64,000 nucleotides of DNA, taken from assembly GCA_023213315.1 (NCBI GenBank), contig JAKCPI010031625.1, positions 1 to 64,000 of the forward strand, given 5' to 3'. The DNA comes from Euborellia annulipes. Taxonomy: Eukaryota; Arthropoda; Insecta; Dermaptera; Anisolabididae. The position numbers and the translations under genes were made by a program. Within the stretch, counting starts at the first letter, position 1. Every line of letters starts with the position of its first letter. The notes below the pieces were generated by a model that did no database searches, was not told the origin of the DNA, and saw only the letters and a program-made list of their open reading frames with translations. Positions 1 to 11,678 of this stretch are shown here, piece after piece.

Positions 1-184
1 ATGTTCCTGGAAATTAAAACATATCAAACAGGTAATTATTCAAATCTTTTACTTATTAACATTAAATAGATATGGAATCACATTAAGGTTATGGAGAAAA
101 AAGCACGTGCAATAGTGGGTCAGTGTGTGGCCGAACTAAAAAGCATAAAAATATGGAAAAAAGTGCTTAAAAAAAAGCAAAAAA

Positions 185-510
185 TCGGAAAAACTGAAAG
201 AGGGTGCATCAGTAAAGTACTAGTACTCTTTGACTAATTTTATTCAAAAGCTTCGTGTCACGTCCCATGGGAGACTAACTAAAATATAAAATTTCAACTT
301 CCTATTTCTTTTCGTTCTTGAGATATTTTGTTCACAGACACACAGACACACACACACACACAGACAGACCATGTCGCGAAAACCACTTTTTTGGATTCAG
401 GGGACCACAAAAACGTGTATATCCATCAAAGTCTCGACATCGAATTTTTGACATGAATCCAATACTTTCTCTCTCTATATATTAACATATATATAGAGGT
501 AAGAGAAAGT
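185..510. repeat. Foldback repeat, right arm only
   Basis: Contains the AGTAAAGTACTAGTACT segment, the CACACAGACAGACC microsatellite and the ATCTCGACATCGAA end. The left arm is missing. Confidence 0.55.
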
Positions 511-588
511 AAAAAAGCATCTCATAAGCAACTTTGGCAAAAAATGGAAATTAAAATTTCATTTCAACTTTTTAATAGGTCACCCTCG

Positions 589-797
589 GGGCATGGTCTA
601 GAGGTTAGCGGGCTAACCTCATACTGTATACCAAACGTCGCGGGTTCGGACCCCAGGCAGTCCGATGATTTTATTTAAGCCATTTGGATACCAAATGGCT
701 TAAATAAAAATGCTTGGACCCCAATAATATATAAATTCTTAAATAACGGTTATCGTCTGTCTTATATGGCCTAAGTTGCCGAAAAGACTGTGTGAAT

Positions 798-834
<37 letters not shown>
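589..834 (+). mobile_element. tRNA-derived SINE, near full length
   Basis: tRNA-like head at 591-665 with box A (TGGTCTAGAGGTTAGCG) and box B (GGGTTCGGACC). A palindromic segment (AAGCCATTTGG / CCAAATGGCTT), a conserved body ending GCCGAAAAGACTGTGTGAAT and a poly(A) run follow. The same family is at 44715-44985 on the other strand. Confidence 0.75.
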
Positions 835-836
<2 letters not shown>

Positions 837-1299
837 TTAATATACAATTTTAAAAATTAATACTTAAAAATTTTATTTGTATTCTGGTAAACAAGTACAG
901 AATGTAACTTTAAATTACCGAAAGTAAGAGAAAGTCGTGTGCTGTGCGGCCAGTCCCCCCAGATTAACCCCCTCTCCCGAAAAACTCTTCTGGATCCGCC
1001 CTTCACTCATACCTTACTACTAAATTATGATATTATTACATTACAGCTAAATATTTTTCGAGATCTATATATTTGAATAAGATAATAGTATTCAAAATAC
1101 CTCGATTCGGACTTAACTAGTCATAGATATATTTAACAAGATGTTTGGCCTAGGGTTTGGACACCGGTGGAAACCGAAACCGGTATACCGGTTTTTTGGC
1201 TAATTTTCAAAAACCGAGAAACCGAGTTTTTCCCGAAAAACCGAATTCGGTTTTTTTTTTTTTTAATTTTTTCTTCATTGATACTTGTATTCAAATTTA

Positions 1300-1490
1300 T
1301 AAATTAGCCCGTGATCCATGGCTCAGAGAGAAGATATTACAATAGCTTCTAGTAGCTTGGGGTTTCGAGTTCACTTCCCGTTCCAAGCGAGAAAAATTTA
1401 TTTCATTTGAATTGGCTATCAATCATTTGAAATAAATATGGATGGGGTTTAAATGGCCTTAGATGCCGAAAAAGACCTTGGACAAATAAA
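1300..1490 (+). mobile_element. tRNA-derived SINE inside the hAT element
   Basis: A tRNA-like head with degenerate box A (CATGGCTCAGAGAGAAG) and box B is followed by a body ending ATGGCCTTAGATGCCG and an A-rich tail. A sister copy lies at 34765-35140 on the other strand, and the tail also occurs near 3600. Confidence 0.6.
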
Positions 1491-1555
1491 AAAAAAAAAT
1501 TATAGATTATTTATATTTTTTCTCCTTTTTTCTAATACTTAAATAATCTATATAT

Positions 1556-1860
1556 AATAATAGCGGAGTGTCGGTCTATCCGTCCGTCTGTCTCGCTCTG
1601 TTTGACCAACTTCCCGTTGGAATTTTGAAACCGAAATTTTGCAGTCTTATAGAGGACGTTATGGAGAGTCCAGGAAAAATACTAGGGTCCCGAAATTCCT
1701 ATAACTTTATGAGTTATTAATTCATAAAGTTACGATTTCTCCCATAGGAAATGTATAGAGAAATATTTAAGTATTCTTTGCAGTTGTGTATTCTTTGAAT
1801 GTAAACAAATCCTCAAGCATGCACTGGATCAGAATAGTAGTAATAATAATTTTTTTGGGG
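1556..1860 (+). mobile_element. Helitron-like non-autonomous repeat, fragment
   Basis: Starts in an AT-rich stretch, then AGCGGAGTGTC, GTC(C/T)GTCTGTC repeats, and a body with GAGGACGTTATGGAGAGTCC. The same body recurs at 4331-4643 (reverse), 4752-5212, 33845-33975 and 51925-52035. Family assignment rests on the CTAGT ends of the longer copies. Confidence 0.45.
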
Positions 1861-2099
1861 TTCGGATCCCAGGCAGTCCGATGATTTTATTTAAGCCATT
1901 TGGAGTGGCAGGCAGGGGCGCGGTTATTAAAAAATAATTCTAAAAAATTTTGCTTTGAGTTTTTTTTAATTTTTTTTTCCTTGATTTACATTTGAAAAAA
2001 AAACCGGTTTAAAACCGGTTTACCGGTTTTCCGCTTTGTGAAAAACCGAAAAACCGGTTTTAAAAATTTTCCGGTTTTTTCCAAACCCTAGTTTGGCCC

Positions 2100-2590
2100 C
2101 ACCAATAAAAAACACTCACATGTCTTGTTAAAAATTATTACATTACTATTACTATTACCAGGTCTCTAGGATTTTGGCTGCACTCAAAAATTTTTCTGCC
2201 GAAAATTTTTTTTTTAAGAAACAAAATTTTTGCAGCCCTTCAAAAATTTTTTTTTTCGCGGTACCTAATTTTTTCGGGAATTTTTTTTTCGCGGAACCTA
2301 AGTTTTCCACCCCGCGGAAAATTATTTTACCTTTTTTTTAGAGACACGAAGGTCCGCCGCGGGGGGGGGGTTAAAATGAAATATTAAAAAGGACCAAGAT
2401 AGGAAAAAAAAAAAAGGATTCGCCGCACGCGGGCCCGAGGCAGAGTAGGGAGGTCCAGGGGGCGAAGACCACCGAAGCCGGGTTTTACGCAGTTGCGGAA
2501 GGATTTGCTTTATATGAACGTTTTTCCTGAATAATGATTAGAATAATTTTTAGAAATTATATAAATATACGTAAAATAAATTCAAATAAG
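2100..2590. other. No gene seen; A/T-run and GC-patch sequence
   Basis: Contains runs such as CAAAAATTTTTCTGCC and a short GC-rich patch at 2420-2480. I see no supported feature. Confidence 0.4.
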
Positions 2591-2661
2591 CACGAAGGTG
2601 GAGAAAAGCGTAAAAATTCAAAAAAAAAAAAGCACTAAAAAATCAATCTCAATACACTTAA

Positions 2662-2860
2662 CTGAACGCACACCGATCGAGCAAAAACGTTTTCAAACAA
2701 AACGTTTTTGCCTAATCAATGCCTTTCTATGGATCAACGCACACCGAAGAGACAAAACACAATTGAACATGATTCGACATCATCAAACAAAATGTTTTGT
2801 CCGAAAACGTTTTACTCTTGAAAAAAATAAAACGTTTTTGCTCGTTCGGTGTGCGTTCAG
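2662..2860. mobile_element. MITE with CTGAACGCACACCGA ends
   Basis: Inverted ends CTGAACGCACACCGA, then (A/T)CGAGCAAAAACGTTTT on each side, enclose about 200 bp with further internal copies of AAACGTTTT. Target duplication is not clear. Confidence 0.6.
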
Positions 2861-3486
2861 CCTTAGTGTTGCCTAATTCTTGTAAAAAATCTAATGGTTG
2901 CTTATAAAATTCAGCAATAAGCATTTTGCTTAAAATCCGGCCTTTATACATAACTAATTATATCATATAGGCTATATAAATATATTATTTTTCCCTCAGT
3001 GACTTGCTCGTCAAATGTTATCCCCTCCATATATGGAATGGCTTCTCATGTCTTGTCTATTTTTATAATTTTTAAAAACACTCCACTATTGTATAATTAG
3101 ATGAACTGGGGATGAATTGCGTCAGGCATTGCTAAATATTTGCCAATATAAATTATTTTAATGTTGAAAGCAGTCTCTGTTTTTTTTTTTCTCCATAACC
3201 TTCACTAATAATTTCACTAAATTTATTCTAATAATTTTTTTTTTATTTCAGTTATCGTCTCTTGCTCTTCTTGAATCCTAGAATGAGGTTCCGTGCTCAT
3301 ACCGCTTGATTGAAAATCCTGTCTGGCCGTTCCGGAATTCCAGTACTTCGAGGCTTGGCGGTTAGTTAACAAAACATTAGCTTAGTTATCTATTTTGGAA
3401 TGTTTGTTCTTTTCATCTGCATCCCAAATAGGATTAGTTTTATATTTTCATTAATAATTTTTAAATTTTATTATACAAAATCTTGC

Positions 3487-3625
3487 CCTGGGCCCTAGCT
3501 CAATGGTAGAGTTCCCGCATATTGTGCAAGGGATCCTCATGCGACAGAAATTGTGGCAAAATTGGTTAAATAGAGACGGGGTCTAAATGGCCTTCGATGC
3601 TGAAAAAGACCTTAAATAAAATTAA
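3487..3625 (+). mobile_element. tRNA-derived SINE fragment
   Basis: Head GGGCCCTAGCTCAATGGTAG resembles a tRNA 5' half with box A. The tail ATGGCCTTCGATGCTGAAAA matches the SINE at 1300-1490. The T-arm is degenerate, so this is not a functional tRNA. Confidence 0.55.
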
Positions 3626-4330
3626 AACAAAAAAATTAATAAAATTCCCTTATTTGTTGACACATTCGGGAGTTTGATATGTTTTTGTATCTTTAAGGGT
3701 GAGATTGAGGTATGAGTTAACGAAAGTCAGGTGAGAGTTGTCGTTTTTCTGGGAATAACCTGGGGGCGGCGATTCTTGAGGCTATGGACTGACCACACGA
3801 CCCAACGATGGTGGGACGGGGGTAACCAAATGATATTTCGTATTTTGAACTAGGCTAGGAAGCATCTTTCAGAAGTCCTCGTTTACTTGTATTTCATGTT
3901 CAACTCCCTGATATAATTTCTTCAGACTTCAGGTGTTTGATATTTTAGAAATATTTTTTAATTTTAGCCAAGGAAGGTAAAATTAAAAAAATTTACCACC
4001 CAAAATGTAGGTCTATAATTATATCAAAATATAGGCTCTAATTTGAAATTAAAACAAATTATAATTGAAGTTAATTGAGAGTGGAAAAAAGATCGATATT
4101 TAATTAATTATATCCATTATGAATATTATAAATGCTAAATAATTAAATTACGAGAAAGTAAAATTAATATTAAAATTTCACCTTGGAAAACAATTAGCGT
4201 AATTTTTTTTTTTTTTTTTATTAAAGAAAAGAAGAGCATCTTGCTTCAAAGGGAAACAGCCGCCAAGATCTTGGGTTTTCATTCATTCCATTTTCTTTTC
4301 GAGATCTGGGGCCTTATTGATTTTTTAAAC

Positions 4331-4643
4331 TACTAGCCGCGTCACCCGCCTTCGGCCATTCCAATCCAATGCCTGCTTGAGGATTTGTTTACATTCATGG
4401 AATACACAAATGAAAAGAATACATAAATATTTCTCTATACATTTCCTATGGGAGAAATCGTAACTTTAAGAATTAATAACTCAAAAAGTTATCGGAATTT
4501 CGGGATAAAAATAATTTTCCTGTAATCCCGAGAAGGTCCTCTTTATGCATATAAAATTTCATTTCAAAATTCCAACTGGAAGTTGCTTAAATAGAGCGTG
4601 ACAGACAGACAGACGGATATTAGTGAATTATATATAGAGATAC
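4331..4643 (-). mobile_element. Helitron-like non-autonomous element
   Basis: On the minus strand it begins TCTCTATATATAA and ends GCGGGTGACGCGGCTAGT. This fits Helitron rules (5' TC, 3' GC-rich stem then CTAGT, no target duplication). It faces an inverted relative at 4752-5212. Confidence 0.45.
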
Positions 4644-4751
4644 TTAATATTTTAATTAAGATACAAATTATCTAGGGACATTTATTTATACCACCATTTC
4701 GGCATTTAGAATAGACAGATTCTAATGTAGGCCTACTTATCTATGAGCATT

Positions 4752-5212
4752 TATTATATATAATAGCGGAGTGTCCTTCTATCTGTCTGTCAGTCAGTCT
4801 GTCCGTTTGTCACGCACTATTTGACCAACAATTTTGAATCGAAATTTTGCACTCTTTTTAGAGGACGTTATGGAGAGTCCAGAAAAAATATTAGGGTCCC
4901 GAAATTCCTATAACTTTTTGAGTTATTAATTCGTAAAGTTACTATTTCCTCCATAGGAAATATATACAGAAATCTTTTATGTATTCTTTGAATGTAAACA
5001 AATCTTCAACCATGCACTGGATTGGAATAGTAATAATTATTTTATAATTAAGGAAAAGCGAGGGTCCGCCGCAGGGGGGGGGGCGAAGCCCACTCAAGGC
5101 GAGTGGCATGGAGGCATGGCTTCTTATAATTAAGAAAAGGCGAGGGTCCGCCGCAGGCGGGGGTTCAGGGGCGAAGCCCTCCTGGCTAGGCGGGCTGCGC
5201 GGCTAGTTAGTT
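4752..5212 (+). mobile_element. Helitron-like element, direct copy with duplicated 3' end
   Basis: The same body as 4331-4643 but on the + strand. The 3' part contains two successive GCGAGGGTCCGCCGCAG segments and ends GGGCTGCGCGGCTAGT. The duplicated 3' module suggests tandem ends. Confidence 0.45.
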
Positions 5213-5988
5213 TTTATTTTCCTTATATCTCTAGAACTATCCATCTGATTAGGATGAGTTTTGACAAATTTATAGTCCTAAGTTGTCGTAAGAATTTTTT
5301 AATGGGTCAGCAGGGAACGGTAAATTATTATCTCAACGATAATAATTATTACATTTCTGTCCAGTTCTTGACCAAATCATAAATACAAATGAAACAATTT
5401 GAGTTCTTATTCTTGATTCCTCACCCTGCGCGAATCCAGGATACTCCTCTGGTGGGGGGAGCGCACCGGGGGTCTTGGGTGGTATGGGGGTATGAAACCC
5501 CGAAATTTCAAGCGTTTTCAACGCGTTCAAAACGCGACGTGTAGAAAGGTCCTCCTAAGACTCAATAAAATAAGATTTTGTATGGTATTACAGGGACGTA
5601 ATAGCAGTAAATGAAATTTTCCTTTATATATTAGGCCGATTTTATTTATTGAATCGCATTGAGTTGCACTGATTTTTTTTTTTTTCAATTTAGGGTTTGT
5701 CTATTTTGACAGTAAAAACTTTTCCTCTTGAGTGTCTTGAAGTGCCTCGCTGGATCCGCCAATGCTCAGGCAATACAGTTTATATATAAAGATGTAGGGC
5801 ATGAAATATTATAAAATGCTGGTTCAACAGCTTGACTTTTTGAATGCCGCTTCATAATTCATTGAACCAACCAGAACTCTTTAAAAATGATTTTTCCTAA
5901 CCTATCTCTAAACTGTCATATGTCAGTCAATTAACATATGCTTTTATTATAAATTATATTGTAATAATTAGTAATAATTTTATAAAAG
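5213..5988. other. Upstream region of DDRGK1
   Basis: Presumed 5' flank and leader. No TATA box or clear initiator. A small GC-richer patch lies at 5450-5540. The 65-codon minus-strand frame here has no supporting features. Confidence 0.35.
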
Positions 5989-7029
5989 ATGTCGACAATA
6001 TATCAAAATATAGCCATTGCTGTTCTTATTGTGATAATATCTATTATTTTCTATATAAGAAAACGATTGAAAGGTAATTAATGAAATGTATATAGCCTAT
6101 AAGATTAATCTCATATATCTTTTTATTATATTTTTTAGATCAACTAGCTGAAGCTGACCGGCTGTTAGAAGCTCAGAGAGCAAGGAGACAAATTCCACAA
6201 AGGGCTGTAGGAGCAAGACATGCAGCAAGAGGAAGAATTCATGTCGAAGGTATGTTACAAAAAAATCACCTTTTAGTGATTTTATTTATAAATCGAAATC
6301 ATTATAAAATTATTTTCTAAATTATTCATTTGAATTTAATATCCGAATCCATATTAACTTGTTCTTTTTGAACATAGTTGAAAATATATATCTAGGCCTT
6401 TTTTTCCTTAATTTACTTTTAAACATCTGTTGTTATTTATTTATTACTCTTACAAAAGGATGTGGAATATATAAAATTACCCCAATACACCATCATTGTC
6501 CTCATATCGAGCTAGTTGAGGAATTCTCTAATGAGCAACGCAGCTAGTTTTTTCTTTCAATTTTTATTATTAAATGTAAAGTGCCAGGGCCAACGTTTCG
6601 GTCGCATATAGGACCATCATCAGGGCCAAGCCATTGTCAATGTATTATTCCTCATGGTCATATTGGTCAAAGAAATTATTAACAATGCAATAGACTCAAT
6701 GACCAAATTATTAGAACCAGTGTGTTATTATGGACTGAGAGCGAGTGAAATTTAATAATAAAAATTGAAAGAAAAAAACTAGCTGCGTTGCTCATTAGAG
6801 AATTCCTGAACCTCAAATTTTTCAAATAGTTATTGGACGCAAGCAAGCTGTTTTAAATACAATTGGTCTATCTTCAAAGTTTAACGATATATATATATAA
6901 AACAACATGCAGACATCGTGACACACGATCGGTAAACTTGGTGAATTGGTTCTTTATATAAAAAAAATTTTAAAACAACATGCATTCGATTTAGTTAAAA
7001 TTCCGACTTGGCACTCAAATTTAGTATAT

Positions 7030-7077
<48 letters not shown>

Positions 7078-10000
7078 ATATTTTATTAAATTATTTACAT
7101 CGCTTTACAGCAGTTGTTACCAATTTCAGAGCGATTTAAGCATTTAAAGGAAAATGTAAACATGTCCGTGTTTATTACCATAAAGATTACACATGCAATG
7201 AATTTGAAAATAATGATAATTTGAAAAATTCAACCACAATGAGTGGTCCACCCAGCAACAAAGTGGTGTCTTGAAGAGAGCCCACGATGAGATTTCGGCC
7301 ACAATGACGATAATGTGTTATACCCTGCGTTTGCGCAGTGAGTAGCAAGAGATAACGCCGTCAAAGATAAAAAAATGCGAATGTTGAATAGTGACTGGTG
7401 GCTGAATAAGACTGAAGAGAACTGATTGAGGACTCCTTGGCCTTTTTCTGCTGAAGTTCACAAGCCTGCACACAGTTCAAAATAGGGGAAGGAAGAAAAG
7501 ATTTAGGATTATTGAATTCATTCTTCGATTTATATTATAATTTCTAATGGAGGATGGTTAGAGGCAGCCAAGAAAAAGGCTCTGAATGCTCTACCAAATA
7601 GTCTGAAACTTTTTGCATTTGCATTTGCTCCATCTTAATAAATGCACCGAAACGTTTCCGGCTAATTGGTAAAGTTTTTCTTGGCTCCCTCTTTACACAT
7701 ACTTCTTTAAAAATCCTCATCCCCAACTTGCACATCAATAAAATAATTTCTTATTTTTTTTTTATTTCGCCCTTTTAGAAGACTTTAAACGATAATCGTT
7801 ATTATGAATATATATATATATTTTGGGTATCCAAATGGTTTAAATAAATTCATCGGACTGCCTGGGATCCTCGACCCTTGGTATACAAGGCAGATGGGCT
7901 ACCAACTACGCCAAGCCAGAGGACCATACATTTATTAATATTTAAAAAAGATTATTAAAATTAAACAAAAGAAAAATAAATAAAAATAAAACAGCTTGGC
8001 TCAAACCTCGGGGATCACACTACACTGCGCACTCATCTTTTTGCAAGAAGAATAATCTTTTTTTAATAACAACTGAGGATGGCAAGTTTTTGAGTTGAAT
8101 CGTTTGGTAATTGAAATAGTTTTTTTCTAAAAAGTTTAATTCCAAATCGCATTTCATATTACATCAGTTTGAATTCCTTCATTAATTACACATATGAAAT
8201 AATTTAGATTCTTATTTTTTGATATGGGTCAAAATATATATATACGACTCATTACGAAACCAGTTTCGAACTATATTTTTTGCTTAATTTGGATGAACTT
8301 TGAAATTTTAAATACACAAATACTAAATTGTCTGTCTCTCCTAAAATATTATTTTTTATTATGGATGTATATAAATATTCATGGGAAATAATTTTTTATC
8401 CAATTCAATAATCACAAATTAATATTTTTTCTTTACAGAAGAAGAAGATGATACTGAAACTCATGAATCAAGTGAATTGAATGATCCTAAAATTGGCGCA
8501 AAGAAAAGAGCAAAATTAGAAGCGAAAGCTGAAAAGAAAGCACAAAGAGAAGTAAGTAATTGACCATGGGCGTCCCATGCCCCTAACACGAGTCTGGCTC
8601 TGGTTTTAAAAAATAATTCTTACATGACTTTTTACTTTCTCGTAAAGAATATAAAGAGAAAGTATTGTAATCGTAAAAAAATTCGACTTCGAAATTTTGA
8701 TGTTTCTCCACGTTTTAGACCTCCCTGAGCCCAAATATACCATTTTGGGCATTATGTCTGTGTGTCCGTGTCGTGTGTGTTTGTTTCACAAATTCATTTA
8801 TTTATATTTACATGTTTTTTAATGACACCTGTATGATTTTGTTTTGATTTTTCTTTCCAAAATTTACGAAAAATGTCGTTTTCTTCTGTGATTATTTCAA
8901 AAACTATTCAGTTTTCGGAAAAATGTCAAAGAATAAAAACTTTTTAAAATTAAGTATTTTATCATAATATAACAAAGAAATTGAAAATTTCGAAATTTCT
9001 GAAAAAACTTATTAGGTAAAGTACTACTTCCAAGTGACGTATTTACTCCAAAAGTTGATAGAAATCTACAATTTTAGTGTAAGGAGCATATACCAAATTT
9101 CATCGATCTAGATGCTTTGGTTTTTAAGCAATCGTGTTTACACACACACACACCCAGACGTAATTCCAAAAGAATATACGAGAAAGTCTCGGGGAAGTCA
9201 TTCCCCATATTTTAGAACAAAAAATTGTTTTTTTTATATATATATATTTACTGTGGGAGTATTTATTTAATAAATAAAAATTCTGTGTCAAGATTTTGTT
9301 TGAAAAACACGTTTTAGAAACCTTTAAGTCTAAAAAAATTCACTCAATTCTGGAGATCCATTGATTCAGTAAATATATTGATAAAAATTTCCTCGATTTT
9401 GATGAAGCCAGAAAAATGAAGACATTTATTGAATAGTAATGTCTAATTTAAATCAATCAATCTTGAAAACCATAAAAATTCTTGTGTAATGAGAGAATTT
9501 TGTCAATATTTATTGATTTAATTATAAAAACCGAATTCCAAGTATAGTTTTAAACTCTCTGATTCTTATGGTTTGAATGTTTGAACCATTTGTAACATAC
9601 AAGTAGTGCATGTTTAAAAAAATAACCAAAATAAAGTATCTTGTAACTAATTGTTATTATTATGTCACTTAGGCAAATGAAAAAATGAAAGAAGAAAAAA
9701 AAAAGAAGCAAGAATTAGAAGATAGTCAAAGACAAAAGCAAGCTGAATTAGAGAAACAAGAGGAGGAGAAGAAATTAGAAGAAGAGAAACGATTAAAAGA
9801 GGAGAAAGAAAAAAAAGAGCAGGACGAATATTTAAAAATGAAATCAATGTTTAGTGTTGAAGAAGAAGGATATGAACAATTGCAAGATGATGATGAGAAA
9901 AATCTTCTACAGGAATTTATATCCTATATTAAAGTAAATAAAATTTTATTTAATTTGGACTAGTCTGAGGGGAGGCGCGAATATTAGCCAGAGCGATCAA

Positions 10001-11649
10001 TAAAAATAATAAATAAGAATAAATTATAAAAAAAAAAATATTTTATAGCTACGAGTAGCTGTCTCGTCAATAACACTGAAATTCGATATACTTTACCCTG
10101 ATAGACAAGCACAACGTCTCATTAAAAGACAATAATAAAATATTGTTATTCTTTTTACTTTCTCTTGCCTATGTATATATGAAATATATATAGTGAGAAA
10201 GTTGGATTCATGTCAAAAATTCGATGTCGAGATTTTGACGGATGTAAACGTTTTGAGGTCCCCTGAATCAAAAGTTGTTTTCGCAACATGGTCTGTCTGT
10301 GTTCGATGTTAAGCATGAAGGAATTGAACTACGAAGTTGAAATTTTATATTTAAATTAGGCACTCCCCTGAGGGGTGAAAATAAGCTTTTAATCAAAATC
10401 TGCGAAAAAGTATTTACTTTACTACTGATGTACTTTTTCTGTTTTTTTCGATTTTCTCAAAATTCGCTTTAACGATTTTGATTAAAATTTAAAAATCAAT
10501 CATTTTTTCGATGCTCTTTAAGGCATATTTCAAAAACTTCGTGTCACATCCCATGAGGGTGCCTTACTTAAATATAAAATTTCAACCTCCTAGCTCTTTT
10601 CGTTCTTGAGATATTTTGTAGAAACACACAGGCAGACAGACCATGTTGCGAAAACCACTTTTTTGGACTCAGAGGAACTCAAAACGTGCATATCCATCAA
10701 AATCTCGACATCAAATTTTTGACATAAATCCAATACTTTCTCTCTATATATATATATTACATATACTTAGGGTAAGAGAAAGTCAAATTCTCACTTGCCT
10801 GACACTTTTTAAAGTAGGAGGGGTACAGTAATCATCAGTAAAGCCCTTATCAGAGGCCGAGAAATTAATTTAAGTTAAATAATTTTCAATATCTATATAT
10901 TTGGATATAAATGGTATAAATAGAAGTGTCTGGACCCCCTACATATTAATATATTGTATATTTAAAAATAAGAAATTATATATAATATTTAGGATATTAT
11001 ATATATCGCGTAGGTAAGCCGCGAAACGGAAATTTATACAATTAGATATTATTTCATGTACCCGAAAAAAGATGTAAGGGGGTGCCGCCGGGAGTCGAAC
11101 CACGGATCCACCGATTTGCGCTCATGTGCCCTTGTATATTTAAATAATGAGTATCGTTAAAGTCTATATGGCCTAAGATACCAAAAAGAATTTAAAAAAA
11201 TCTGGTGCGACCAGCCACACCAGATTTTTAATAATTTGAAACATGCATTCTATTCATTGTCCTTTTTTAAAACTTTTATTTTTGTTTTAGAAAAATAAAG
11301 TTGTCGTTTTAGAAGATGTCGCAGCGCATTTTAAATTGAAAACTCAGAATGTTATTGATAGGATTCAGGCGTTAAAGGCTGATCGATCATTATCAGGTAA
11401 ATTGAAGAATATTTTTATAATAATAAGATTATGTGTTAAAATATATTTTATTTGAAAATAGAAACAATTATATAATCTTATTTATTTCAAGGTGTGATTG
11501 ATGATCGTGGCAAATTTATATTCATATCGCCCGAAGAGCTTGAGTCAGTAGCTAAATTCGTGAAACAACGAGGAAGAGTTTCGATAGCTGAATTGGCCGA
11601 GTCGAGCAATCAGCTGATTAATTTGAATGTCGTCACAACAAGTGCTTAA
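5989..11649 (+). CDS. DDRGK1: DDRGK domain-containing protein 1 (UFMylation adaptor, UFBP1)
   Basis: Six coding exons with GT-AG borders and consistent phase: 5989-6073, 6139-6249, 8439-8551, 9673-9933, 11291-11396, 11492-11649. The joined product is 277 aa, a little shorter than the roughly 310 aa of human and fly proteins. Residues 8-23 form a hydrophobic N-terminal anchor followed by RKR. Residues 85-165 are a K/E/Q-rich coiled coil. The C-terminal winged-helix (PCI-like) domain carries the signature DDRGK at residues 229-233. In known animals this ER-membrane protein recruits the UFM1 ligase UFL1 and supports UFMylation of ribosomes, ER-phagy and ER homeostasis. The start is the first ATG before the membrane anchor. 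Introns 2, 3 and 4 are swollen by repeats. The 3' end converges on SMYD5. Confidence 0.96.
6516..6806. repeat. Palindrome in DDRGK1 intron 2 with hammerhead-like motif
   Basis: About 55-bp arms (TCTCTAATGAGCAACGCAGC and its mirror) enclose a motif at 6593-6623 on the minus strand: CTGATGATGGTCC, a loop, GCGACCGAAACGTTGG. Confidence 0.7.
7021..7080. repeat. (TA)n microsatellite
   Basis: About 45 bp of uninterrupted TA within DDRGK1 intron 2. Confidence 0.9.
7835..7925 (-). mobile_element. tRNA-derived SINE fragment in DDRGK1 intron 2
   Basis: Reverse complement reads CTGGCTTGGCGTAGTTGGTA (box A) and GCCTTGTATACCAAGGGTCG, ending at CAGGCAGTCCGATGAA. Same family as 54385-54735 and 63700-63856. 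Confidence 0.6.
10150..10790. repeat. Foldback repeat family, complete copy
   Basis: The left arm (ACTTTCTCTTGCCTATGTAT, then ATTCGATGTCGAGATTTTGA) is mirrored by the right arm (TCAAAATCTCGACATCAAAT, ending AGGGTAAGAGAAAGT). Arms are about 300 bp with a short AT loop. Other copies: 185-500, 11925-12780, 38195-38830, 57650-58260, 60310-60925, 61725-62170, 62455-62580 and 63530-64000. Confidence 0.65.
11075..11200 (-). mobile_element. tRNA-derived SINE fragment in DDRGK1 intron 4
   Basis: The reverse strand carries GTGGTTCGACTCCCGGCGG, a clear box B and T-arm, preceded by GCGCAAATCGGTGGATCC. The same head occurs as a palindrome at 26700-26815. Confidence 0.5.
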
Positions 11650-11678
11650 ATATAATTGAAATATCTTCTTTTATTTAT

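Larger units (their letters stand above)
1151..2090. mobile_element. hAT-type element with TAGGGTTTGG termini, carrying nested insertions
   Basis: Termini TAGGGTTTGG and CCAAACCCTA are exact inverted repeats, flanked by a perfect 8-bp duplication GTTTGGCC (1143-1150, 2091-2098). CCGGTTT-rich arms lie inside each end. It contains a SINE (about 1300-1490) and a Helitron-like piece (about 1556-1860), so it is the oldest of three nested layers. No transposase is left. Confidence 0.85.

Noticed and set aside
591..665. tRNA gene
   Set aside because: Boxes A and B are present, but the acceptor stem does not pair and the copy continues into a SINE body repeated elsewhere. The other tRNA-like heads fail the same test.
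9685..9963. Separate 92-aa gene rich in K and E
   Set aside because: It is the coiled-coil exon 4 of DDRGK1 read on into the intron.
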